Positions 26,881 through 34,402 of a stretch of 64,000 nt of DNA are shown piece after piece (the first letter of the stretch is position 1; each line of letters starts with the position of its first letter). Under the pieces are notes generated by a model. That model searched no databases. It had not been told where the DNA came from and was given only the letters and a program-made list of their open reading frames with translations. The position numbers were made by a program, and so were the translations under genes. The stretch is from Streptomyces sp. 2131.1 (GTDB taxonomy: Bacteria; Actinomycetota; Actinomycetes; Streptomycetales; Streptomycetaceae). Where the stretch lies: positions 3,286,001-3,350,000 of the forward strand of contig NZ_FNSY01000001.1 in NCBI RefSeq assembly GCF_900105515.1, given 5' to 3'.

Positions 26881-28536
26881 TCAGACGAGGCGGACGGGCT
26901 TGTCGGTGCGCACGCCGACCGAGGCGAGCCAGGAGCGCAGCGGCCCCGCGTCGCCGTCCTCGATGAGGCTGAGGACCGGGCTGCCGAGGTCCGCGCGGCG
27001 CTCGCCGTCGACCAGCAGCGCGGGCCCGTCGAGCCAGTCGAGGCCGGGCGCCGCACCCGCCGTGTCCACGGCCGCGCAGCAGACCATCGCCGCGACGTGG
27101 TCGGCGAGCAGTTCGGTCCCCGTACGGGGCGGCTGGAGCGGGAAGAGGGGGAGCGGGTCGGGGCCCCACAGGGCGAGGAGGTCGTCGCCGGGGGCGGGGG
27201 CAGCCGCTCCCGTGGCGCCCGTGCCCTGCGCCTCGGCCTCCTCGCGGGCCACGGCCGCGCTGATGCCGGCCGCCAGCTCGTCGCCGCCGCCCTCCCCCGC
27301 CTCCAGGTGCTCGACGACGCGGGCCAGGGTGGGCACCCCGCCGACGGCAGCGGCGGGCGGAACCCCCATGGTGTCGAGGACGCGGTGCAGCCGGGCCGCC
27401 TCCGAACGCCACTTCCGGTCGACCACCTCGTCCGGATACTGCTGCCAGTCCACCGGGGCCCAGTCCGGCCCCGTCTCGGCGGGCCCGCCGTGGAAGAGCC
27501 GCGCCGCCAGCAGGGACGCCGCCTCGTCGGCCGCTCCCGGCTCCTCCAGAAGGTCGCAGGCCGGCCGCTCCCCCAGCCGGGAGGCATACCCCTCGGCCAG
27601 TCGGTCGCGGCGGGACAGCTCGGTGAGCGCGGAGACCACGCCCGCGTCCAGCTGCGAGGGCCAGCGGCCCATCCGCCAGGCGGGCAGCGCGACCCGGGTG
27701 AGCAGCCGGTCCCAGCCGGCGTAGGCGAGGCCGACCTGCTCCTGGGCGACGATCCGCAGCCCGTAGTCCACCGCCTGGGCGCGCGTCGACGCGGCGGCGG
27801 CGACCCCCCGCTCCATCTCGGCGGCATGCCCGCGACAGCTGCGCAGCAGTATCCGGGCGATCCGGCCGACGAAGGCACGCGGCAGCCGCAGCGCCCTGCG
27901 CACCGGCCCCTTGGCGGGCGCGGAGCCGTCGGCGACGGCCCCGTCGAGACCCCGGACGAAGCGCCGGGCGGCGGCTATGTCGGGCTGGGCGGAGGCGCTG
28001 GTGCCCGCGACGACCGGGGCGAGCAGGGCGCGCAGCTCGGCGACCCGCATCCACCACAGGAACGGGGAACCGATGACCAGCACGGGGGCCTCCCCGGTCC
28101 GGCGGGCGGGGCCGCCGGACACCGGGTGGGCACGGTCCTCCAACCAGCTGTCGCAGTCGGGCGTGAGCGCTATGGCCGAGGGCGCAGGCACCTCCAGCCG
28201 GTCCGCCAGCTCCCGGACCAGGCGGTAGAGGTCGGGGGCCGCCGCCTCGCTGAGCGGGACGGTCGGGCTGACCGCGGGCTTCGCCCGCGCCACCGCGATC
28301 GCGACGGCCGCCGCGATCAGCAGGACCACGACCGCGCAGGCGGCCACCGCCCAGCGCGCCGCGTCCCAGCCGCCGCCGTCGGCGAAGCCCTGCGCGCCCG
28401 CGGCGAACAGCACCACGGCCAGCGCGGCGGGCAGCAGCGCGACCGCCGTCGCCCTGCCGCGGATGCGCAGCAGGACGAGCGCCCGGGTCCGCGCGGCGCG
28501 CGCACCCGGCTCCTCACCCGTACCGGTACCGGACAC
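26881..28536 (-). CDS. membrane protein resembling an inactive M48 metalloprotease
   Basis: A 551-residue protein. Two N-terminal membrane helices (ATAVALLPAALAVVLFAAG and AVAACAVVVLLIAAAVAIAVA) precede a cytoplasmic part. The segment VLVIGSPFLWWMRVAELRALLAPVVAG aligns in pattern with the M48 active-site helix (hydrophobic strand, DELRAVLAHExxH), but the zinc motif HExxH is replaced by PVVAG. The later stretch with LRIVAQEQVGLAYAGWDRLLTRVAL resembles the M48 region after the third ligand, also without an obvious Glu in context. The C-terminal half is Ala/Gly-rich and unassigned. Fold is inference; protease activity is unlikely. Confidence 0.6.
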   Translation of the reverse strand: MSGTGTGEEPGARAARTRALVLLRIRGRATAVALLPAALAVVLFAAGAQGFADGGGWDAARWAVAACAVVVLLIAAAVAIAVARAKPAVSPTVPLSEAAAPDLYRLVRELADRLEVPAPSAIALTPDCDSWLEDRAHPVSGGPARRTGEAPVLVIGSPFLWWMRVAELRALLAPVVAGTSASAQPDIAAARRFVRGLDGAVADGSAPAKGPVRRALRLPRAFVGRIARILLRSCRGHAAEMERGVAAAASTRAQAVDYGLRIVAQEQVGLAYAGWDRLLTRVALPAWRMGRWPSQLDAGVVSALTELSRRDRLAEGYASRLGERPACDLLEEPGAADEAASLLAARLFHGGPAETGPDWAPVDWQQYPDEVVDRKWRSEAARLHRVLDTMGVPPAAAVGGVPTLARVVEHLEAGEGGGDELAAGISAAVAREEAEAQGTGATGAAAPAPGDDLLALWGPDPLPLFPLQPPRTGTELLADHVAAMVCCAAVDTAGAAPGLDWLDGPALLVDGERRADLGSPVLSLIEDGDAGPLRSWLASVGVRTDKPVRLV

Positions 28537-28642
28537 GGCTGGACCTCACCCCCTCTGCCCCCACGGCGGTGTTGCTCACTCCCCCACTGTGGCACCCGCC
28601 ACCGACATCGCAATGCCGGTGGGCCAAGTGCCGGAACGCTTG

Positions 28643-28669
28643 CGCCGCACCCTAGTTGGGGGTGCGGCG
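28643..28669 (-). terminator. probable terminator of purD
   Basis: CGCCGCACCC (28643-28652) / GGGTGCGGCG (28660-28669), 7-base loop, about 110 bases past the purD stop. No T run. Confidence 0.55.
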
Positions 28670-28777
28670 GGCGTCATCCGGATGGCTCAGCAGTCACTCG
28701 ATGGAATGGCTTTGGGCAAAGGTGTTGAGGGCCGGGGGGTCGGCGGGGTACGTGTTCGCCCCGCCGAGTGCGCCGGC

Positions 28778-30046
28778 TCAGGCCCGCGCGGCCGCCGCGT
28801 CCTGGGCGGCCTTCTTCGCGATGTCCGTACGGAGCTGGGAGCCCTCCAGCCGGATCCTGGCCGCCGCCGCGTAGGCGCGCTCACGGGCGCCCGCGAGGTC
28901 TTCGGCCGTCGCCGTCACGGAGAGCACCCGGCCGCCCGCGCTGACGACCGCGTCGCCCTCGCGCCGGGTGCCGGCGTGCAGCACGTACGCGTGGGGGGCG
29001 TCCTGCGCCGCGACCTCGTCGAGCCCCTCGATCGGGTCGCCCGTGCGCGGGGTGCCCGGGTAGTTGTGCGAGGCGATGACCACCGTGACGGCGGCGTCGT
29101 CGCGCCACTTCAGCGGCGGCAGCTGGTCCAGGGTGCCGTCGGCGGACCCGAGCAGCACACCGGCCAGCGGCGTCCGCAGGCGCGCCAGGACCACCTGGGT
29201 CTCCGGGTCGCCGAACCGGGCGTTGAACTCGATGACCCGTACCCCTCGCGAGGTGATCGCGAGGCCCGCGTACAGCAGACCCGAGAACGGGGTGCCGCGC
29301 CGGCGCAGCTCGTCGACGGTCGGCTGGAGCACCGACTGCATGACCTCGTCGACCAGCTTGGGGTCGGCCCACGGCAGCGGGGAGTACGCGCCCATGCCGC
29401 CGGTGTTCGGGCCCTCGTCGCCGTCGAGGGCGCGCTTGAAGTCCTGGGCGGGCTGGAGCGGCAGCACGGTGGTGCCGTCGGTGATCGCGAAGAGGCTCAC
29501 CTCGGGGCCGTCGAGGAACTCCTCGATGACCACCCGGTCGCAGGCCAGCGCGTGCGCCCGGGCCACCTCAACGTCGTCGGTGACGACGACGCCCTTGCCG
29601 GCGGCCAGGCCGTCGTCCTTGACCACGTACGGGGCGCCGAACGCGTCGAGCGCGGTGTCGATCTCGGCGGGCGTCGTGCACACGTAGCTGCGGGCGGTCG
29701 GTACGCCCGCCCCGGCCATGACGTCCTTGGCGAACGCCTTCGAGCCCTCCAGCTGCGCGGCCGCGCCGGACGGACCGAAGCACGGGATGCCCGCGGCGCG
29801 CACCGAGTCGGCGACACCGGCGACGAGCGGCGCCTCCGGGCCGACGACCACCAGCCCGGCGCCCAGCTCGGCGGCGAGGCGCGCGACGGCGACGCCGTCG
29901 AGGGCGTCGACCGGGTGCAGTTCGGCCACCTCTGCGATGCCGGCGTTGCCGGGAGCGCAGTACAGATCGGTGACGTCGGGGTCGAGGGACAGAGAGCGGC
30001 ACAGGGCGTGTTCGCGGGCGCCGCCGCCGATGACGAGGACCTTCAC
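28778..30046 (-). CDS. purD: phosphoribosylamine-glycine ligase (GAR synthetase)
   Basis: A 422-residue ATP-grasp ligase for the second step of purine synthesis. N-terminal MKVLVIGGGAREHAL; GPEAPLVAGVAD; ATP-grasp segment YVVKDDGLAAGKGVVV; metal/substrate segment FNARFGDPETQ. Length matches bacterial PurD. It lies 82 bases downstream of dnaX on the same strand, so read-through from dnaX is possible. Confidence 0.97.
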   Translation of the reverse strand: MKVLVIGGGAREHALCRSLSLDPDVTDLYCAPGNAGIAEVAELHPVDALDGVAVARLAAELGAGLVVVGPEAPLVAGVADSVRAAGIPCFGPSGAAAQLEGSKAFAKDVMAGAGVPTARSYVCTTPAEIDTALDAFGAPYVVKDDGLAAGKGVVVTDDVEVARAHALACDRVVIEEFLDGPEVSLFAITDGTTVLPLQPAQDFKRALDGDEGPNTGGMGAYSPLPWADPKLVDEVMQSVLQPTVDELRRRGTPFSGLLYAGLAITSRGVRVIEFNARFGDPETQVVLARLRTPLAGVLLGSADGTLDQLPPLKWRDDAAVTVVIASHNYPGTPRTGDPIEGLDEVAAQDAPHAYVLHAGTRREGDAVVSAGGRVLSVTATAEDLAGARERAYAAAARIRLEGSQLRTDIAKKAAQDAAAARA

Positions 30047-30128
30047 GGGGTGCAGCCTAGCCGCCGGGGCGCGGTGGCCTTGCCGGGCGCCGGTCCGTGG
30101 ACAGGTGCGGACCGACGCGCGGGCGCGC

Positions 30129-32348
30129 CTACTCGTTCGTGAACTCCTCGACCACCGTGGCGCCCAGCTCGCGGACGATCAGCTCGTGGCCGGAGAGCGC
30201 GGAGTCGACGAGGTCCGGGTCGTCGGCCTCCGGGATGTCGTCCTCGGGCGAGACCGGCATGGGCGGCTCGGGGGCCGCCTGCGAGGCGGGCGGGGGCCCG
30301 GCCGGGGAGCCGCCGCCGCTCGGCTGCTGCGGGGCGGGGGCCGGTGCGGGGGCGGCGGGGGGCGGCTCGTACGCCTGCGGCGCGGGGGCCGCGGGGCGCT
30401 GCGGGGCGGGCGGCGGGGTGTACGGCCGCTGGCCACCGCCCGTCGGCGGCTGCGGGGGCTGTCCGGCGCCGCCCGACGGGTCGACGATCGCCTCGATCTT
30501 CCACTGGGCGTTGAACTGCTCGGCCAGCGCCTGCCTCAGCACGTCCTCGCTGCCGCTGCTCGTGAAGTTGTCCCGCGCACCGGCGTTGAGGAAGCCGATC
30601 TGCAGGGTGCTGCCGTCGAACCCGGTCACCTGGGCGTTCTGGCTGAGAAGGATCCACGTGAAACGTCGGCGGTTCTTCACCGCCTCCAGGATGTCGGGCC
30701 ACATGTTGCGCACCTGGCCGGCACCCTGCGCCATGCCCGGAGCAGGGGCGGAGGCGGGCGCGGGGGCGCCCTGCGGGGCGGGGGCCGGCGGCGCCGCGGG
30801 GGCCTGGGCCGGTGCCGGTCCACGGCCGGGCGCGGCAGCGGTGGGCCAGCCACCGGGCCGGCGGCCCTGGTCGGGGGCGGACGGCGCGGGGGCGGACAGC
30901 GCGGGGGCGGACGGCGCGGACGGTGCGGCGGCGGGCCAGGCCCCCGGCCGCTGCTGCCCGGCGGCCGACGCCTCGGCGGGGGGCGGTGCCTGTACGGGTG
31001 CGGCCGTGGCGGGGGCCTGCGGGGCGACCGGGGCGGGGGCCTGCGGCGCGGGTGCGTCCCCCCGGGCCGCGGCGCGGGCGGCGGCGGGCGCGGCGTCCGG
31101 CTGCGGGGCGGGGGGCGCCGGGGCGTGGGCGAGGGCCTCGGGGCCGGGGACGTACCCCATGGCGGGGCCGGGGCCGGTGGTCTGGAAGGAGGCGCCGCGC
31201 TCCAGCCGGTCCAGCCGGGCCTGGAGGGAGCGCTCGTCGTCGAAGGCGGCGGGGAGCAGGACCCGGGCGCAGATCAGCTCGACCTGGAGGCGCGGCGAGG
31301 TCGCCCCGCGCATCTCCGTAAGCCCTTGGTTGACCAGGTCGGCGGCGCGGCTCAGCTCTGCGGCCCCGAACACGGACGCCTGGGCCTGCATCCGCTCGAC
31401 GACGTCGGCGGGGGCGTCGATCAGCCCCTTCTCCCCGGCGTCCGGCACGGCGGCGAGGATCACCAGGTCACGGAGCCGCTCCAGCATGTCGGCGACGAAG
31501 CGGCGCGGGTCGTTGCCGCCCTCGATGACCCGGTCCACGACCTCGAAGGCCGCCGCCCCGTCGCCCGCCGCGAACGCGTCCACGATCGAGTCGAGCAGCG
31601 AGCCGTCCGTATAGCCGAGCAGTGCCGTCGCCATGGCGTACGTCACACCCTCGTCGCCCGCGCCGGCGAGCAGCTGGTCCATGACGGACATCGAGTCACG
31701 CACGGAACCGGCACCGGCCCGTACGACGAGCGGCAGGACGCCGTCGTCCACGTGGCTCTTCTCCCGCCCGCACACCTCGGCGAGGTAGTCGCGCAGGGTC
31801 CCGGGCGGGACGAGCCGGAACGGGTAGTGGTGCGTACGCGACCGAATGGTCCCGATGACCTTCTCGGGCTCCGTGGTCGCGAAGATGAACTTCAGGTGCT
31901 CCGGCGGCTCCTCCACCACCTTCAGCAGGGCGTTGAACCCGGCCGACGTCACCATGTGCGCCTCGTCGATGATGTAGATCTTGTAACGACTGGAGGCCGG
32001 CCCGAAGAACGCCTTCTCCCGCAGGTCACGGGCGTCGTCCACGCCACCGTGCGAAGCTGCGTCGATCTCGATCACGTCGATCGATCCCGGCCCGTTGCGC
32101 GCCAGGTCCCGGCAGGACTGGCACTCCCCGCAGGGCGTGGGCGTGGGCCCCTGCTCGCAGTTCAGACAGCGGGCCAGGATGCGCGCACTCGTCGTCTTGC
32201 CGCAGCCGCGCGGGCCGCTGAACAGGTACGCGTGATTGACCCGGTTGTTCCGCAGGGCCTGCTGGAGCGGGTCAGTGACATGCTCCTGACCGATGACCTC
32301 GGCGAACGACTCGGGGCGGTAGCGGCGGTACAGCGCAAGGGACGACAC
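30129..32348 (-). CDS. dnaX: DNA polymerase III subunit gamma/tau
   Basis: A 739-residue clamp-loader ATPase of the replisome. Walker A GPRGCGKTTSAR, a four-cysteine zinc module (CLNCEQ...CGECQSC), Walker B IIDEAHM. The AAA+ core and collar (to about residue 370) are followed by a long Pro/Ala/Gln linker (about 390-590) and a conserved C-terminal domain (VRNMWPDILEAVKNRRRFTW). The GTG at 32348 starts VSSLALYRRYRPESF, the usual DnaX N-terminus. No slippery AAAAAAG heptamer is visible, so a programmed frameshift gamma product is not expected. Confidence 0.96.
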   Translation of the reverse strand: MSSLALYRRYRPESFAEVIGQEHVTDPLQQALRNNRVNHAYLFSGPRGCGKTTSARILARCLNCEQGPTPTPCGECQSCRDLARNGPGSIDVIEIDAASHGGVDDARDLREKAFFGPASSRYKIYIIDEAHMVTSAGFNALLKVVEEPPEHLKFIFATTEPEKVIGTIRSRTHHYPFRLVPPGTLRDYLAEVCGREKSHVDDGVLPLVVRAGAGSVRDSMSVMDQLLAGAGDEGVTYAMATALLGYTDGSLLDSIVDAFAAGDGAAAFEVVDRVIEGGNDPRRFVADMLERLRDLVILAAVPDAGEKGLIDAPADVVERMQAQASVFGAAELSRAADLVNQGLTEMRGATSPRLQVELICARVLLPAAFDDERSLQARLDRLERGASFQTTGPGPAMGYVPGPEALAHAPAPPAPQPDAAPAAARAAARGDAPAPQAPAPVAPQAPATAAPVQAPPPAEASAAGQQRPGAWPAAAPSAPSAPALSAPAPSAPDQGRRPGGWPTAAAPGRGPAPAQAPAAPPAPAPQGAPAPASAPAPGMAQGAGQVRNMWPDILEAVKNRRRFTWILLSQNAQVTGFDGSTLQIGFLNAGARDNFTSSGSEDVLRQALAEQFNAQWKIEAIVDPSGGAGQPPQPPTGGGQRPYTPPPAPQRPAAPAPQAYEPPPAAPAPAPAPQQPSGGGSPAGPPPASQAAPEPPMPVSPEDDIPEADDPDLVDSALSGHELIVRELGATVVEEFTNE

Positions 32349-32422
32349 ACCTACGAGGTTATCGGGGCCGACTGACAACCGGCCCCGCCCGTGACCGGCA
32401 CCACCCCGCCCCCGGAAACGCA

Positions 32423-32515
32423 AGGGCCCCCCACGCACCCGCCAGAGCCAACCTACCCTTGCTGCCTTCCGGCCCTGGGGGAGTTCAGTCAGATAGCGCC
32501 ACGTGAGGGGCTGAC
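32423..32515 (-). ncRNA. ffs: signal recognition particle RNA (4.5S, small bacterial type)
   Basis: Read on the minus strand, the apical region carries the SRP domain IV hallmark: GGGCCGGAAGGCAGCAAGGGT with the GGAA tetraloop and the asymmetric internal loop AGCA. Outer stem arms CCCCTCACG and CGTGGGGGG pair. It lies directly upstream of dnaX, a common actinobacterial position. Ends are estimated from the outer stem (plus or minus about 5 bases). Confidence 0.9.
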
Positions 32516-32636
32516 GCCCACCTTAACCGATCCCCACCCCCACAAGTCCACCTCCCCCACCTCCCCGAACCCCCTCGGACGCCCTCCCCGGGAACAGGTT
32601 CGCGAGCACTCCCCAACGTCTTGTATTGTTTGCCGC

Positions 32637-32724
32637 GGAGGATTCGCCTAGTGGCCTAGGGCGCACGCTTGGAAAGCGTGTTGGGGGCAACCCCTCACGA
32701 GTTCGAATCTCGTATCCTCCGCCA
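32637..32724 (+). tRNA. tRNA-Ser (GGA)
   Basis: Class II tRNA with long variable arm. Acceptor GGAGGAT/ATCCTCC, anticodon loop CTTGGAAAG region with GGA, T-loop TTCGAATC. Discriminator G (32721) and an encoded CCA (32722-32724). TATTGT at 32624-32629 is a likely -10. It reads TCC/TCT codons. Confidence 0.96.
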
Positions 32725-32743
32725 TTGCTCTCACCGGGCAATA

Positions 32744-32783
32744 CGTCGAAGGGCCCCGCAGCTTGCTGCGGGGCCCTTCGACG
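32744..32783. terminator. strong bidirectional terminator after tRNA-Ser
   Basis: A perfect 18-bp stem, CGTCGAAGGGCCCCGCAG (32744-32761) / CTGCGGGGCCCTTCGACG (32766-32783), with a 4-base loop CTTG. It separates the tRNA from the convergent nuclease gene. Confidence 0.9.
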
Positions 32784-32804
32784 TTACGCGGTCTCACATG
32801 TTGG

Positions 32805-33911
32805 TCAACCGATGTCGAAGTGGCGGGAGACCTCCTCGATCGTGAAGCGGGCCCGCAGCTTGCAGGCGGAGTTCTGGTTCGCGAAGAGGCCCGTCCGCCA
32901 GAACGCCCTCTCTCTCGGCACGGATCGTTCCCAGTCGATGGGCACGACCCACTCGCGGCGGTCCCCGGTGTCGCTCTCCGCCGTCGGCCTGCTGTCGGGC
33001 CGGTAATCGCCTTGGAGTGGGAGGTCAGGCATCCGCCGACTTTCACCGTCCACGACGAGGACAGCTTCGTCGAAGGGGCGCGGCTCACCGCACACCGTGC
33101 CCGCACCCACGTAACCCACCTTGGGGATGTGTGTGAACACTCGCGCTCCCACGGGCAGGGAGCGGATCGTCCGGGAGAACCACTCCCCTCCGCCGGCCGA
33201 CACGAAGCCGTATTGCCGGGCGTCTTCCCAGCTGCGCCCTCCTGGCTCGTCACCGAACGAGACGTACCAATCCGCGCCGTTCCACAGCTCCTGTTTGGCC
33301 CGCCTCGTGGTTCCCGCAGGCGCCGCAGCTGCGTCGGCGTCATCGATCAGCCAGGTGCGGGCCAGGTAGGACCGGCCCTCGTCCTCGAAGTAGCGGAAGA
33401 ACAGCACGTTGAGGGGAACCTGGTAGCCGGACGCCAGGTAGGTGACGATCCGCTCCGTTGCCGCATCGACCTCGCTCGCGACGACCGTGAGGGTGTGGGT
33501 GCTGTTCAGCTCCTCCGGCGGGCTACTGCCGAAGCGCAGCGCGAACGCCTCGTCCAGCTCCTCCCCCAACCTGCGGCTTCGCGCGTAGGCACTGTAGATC
33601 TCACGCACCTGCTCATTACTGAGGTCCTGCACCCAGGAGCCGTAGTCGAGCAGCTGGGCGACGACCTCGCGCGGCGTGCGGTCCCGTTTGAGTTCCAGGA
33701 CGTGCAGTGCGCCCTCGGCATCCATGCCGAGCAGGTCGATGACCTTTCCGTGGTCGGTCTGCACCTGCCGGCCGACAAGAAGCAGCGGCTTCCCCAAGAT
33801 CTCCGGGTCGGCCTCTATGAGCTCTTCCAGCCGAGCCTCCAACCGCATCGGCCGCGTGGCGACCCGCACCGGCTTGTCGTCCACCCTCCACAACCCGAAT
33901 TCCAACGGCAT
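32805..33911 (-). CDS. PD-(D/E)XK nuclease of NucS/DUF91-like type
   Basis: A 368-residue protein. The first about 110 residues form a PD-(D/E)XK nuclease core like that of NucS/DUF91: an early Glu (RLEARLEELI), then VIDLLGMDAEG with Asp59, then LHVLELKRDRTPREVVAQLLDY with Glu73-x-Lys75 and Gln86/Tyr90. All catalytic positions are intact. The remaining about 250 residues (RTWLIDD, WNGADWYVSFGDEPGGRSW, IPKVGYVGAGTV) are an unassigned accessory domain. The ATG at 33911 is supported by AAGGAGGGG 7 bases upstream. It sits between a tRNA-Ser and a STAND NTPase gene. A role in repair, restriction or defence is inferred. Confidence 0.8.
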   Translation of the reverse strand: MPLEFGLWRVDDKPVRVATRPMRLEARLEELIEADPEILGKPLLLVGRQVQTDHGKVIDLLGMDAEGALHVLELKRDRTPREVVAQLLDYGSWVQDLSNEQVREIYSAYARSRRLGEELDEAFALRFGSSPPEELNSTHTLTVVASEVDAATERIVTYLASGYQVPLNVLFFRYFEDEGRSYLARTWLIDDADAAAAPAGTTRRAKQELWNGADWYVSFGDEPGGRSWEDARQYGFVSAGGGEWFSRTIRSLPVGARVFTHIPKVGYVGAGTVCGEPRPFDEAVLVVDGESRRMPDLPLQGDYRPDSRPTAESDTGDRREWVVPIDWERSVPRERAFWRTGLFANQNSACKLRARFTIEEVSRHFDIG

Positions 33912-34122
33912 CGTGCGCCCCCTCCTTCGATCCGCCATCCGATCGCGTCAGGAGACCTGAACCTCGTGATGCGGATACCCCATCCACTGATCGAGGCAGA
34001 TCTCGTAATGGGATGTCGTACGTTTACATGCCTTGCCGCTGTTACGCCAGATCGCGCTGAAGTCGGCATCCCGCCGTTCATGCCTGCCAGGCGCGTCGCG
34101 GTGCCGTCGTACGGTGGAAGCA

Positions 34123-34290
34123 CGCCACCAATACGCGGAGCCCCTCGATGCGCTGGGCGTAGACGCGACGATCACGCCGTCCATGCTCAACACGAGGCAG
34201 AAGGCCCCCAGGCGCATCAAGCCGCCGGGCTGGCTGGGGGACACGGCCGAGCACACCCGCGGGCATCTGCTTGCGAGATCTCTGGGCGGG
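34123..34290 (+). pseudogene. fragment of an HNH/non-specific endonuclease toxin domain
   Basis: In the frame of 34123-34290 the translation reads RHQYAEPLDALGVDATITPS, then MLNTRQ..., then RIKPPGWLGD and HTRGHLLARSLGG. This matches the core of Endonuclea_NS_2-type toxin domains (dTPSML...RPPGW...RGHLLAxxLGG), including the catalytic RGH. No start codon with ribosome binding site precedes it. Family similarity stops at 34290, where the expected NLVTL segment is absent. It looks like the relic of a polymorphic or contact-dependent toxin. Confidence 0.6.
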
Positions 34291-34402
34291 TGGTGGGGCC
34301 CTTCGGCGTTCTCCCGCACGCGGTCGCACATGCCGCAAAGCCCTCACCCGCCCGGACCGCAGCGTCTAGGGTTCGCTCACCGGTCTCATCGCGGAGGGTC
34401 AT

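Noticed and set aside
30129..32348. Programmed frameshift producing a gamma form of DnaX
   Set aside because: No slippery A-run or downstream signal; the AT-poor sequence makes it implausible.
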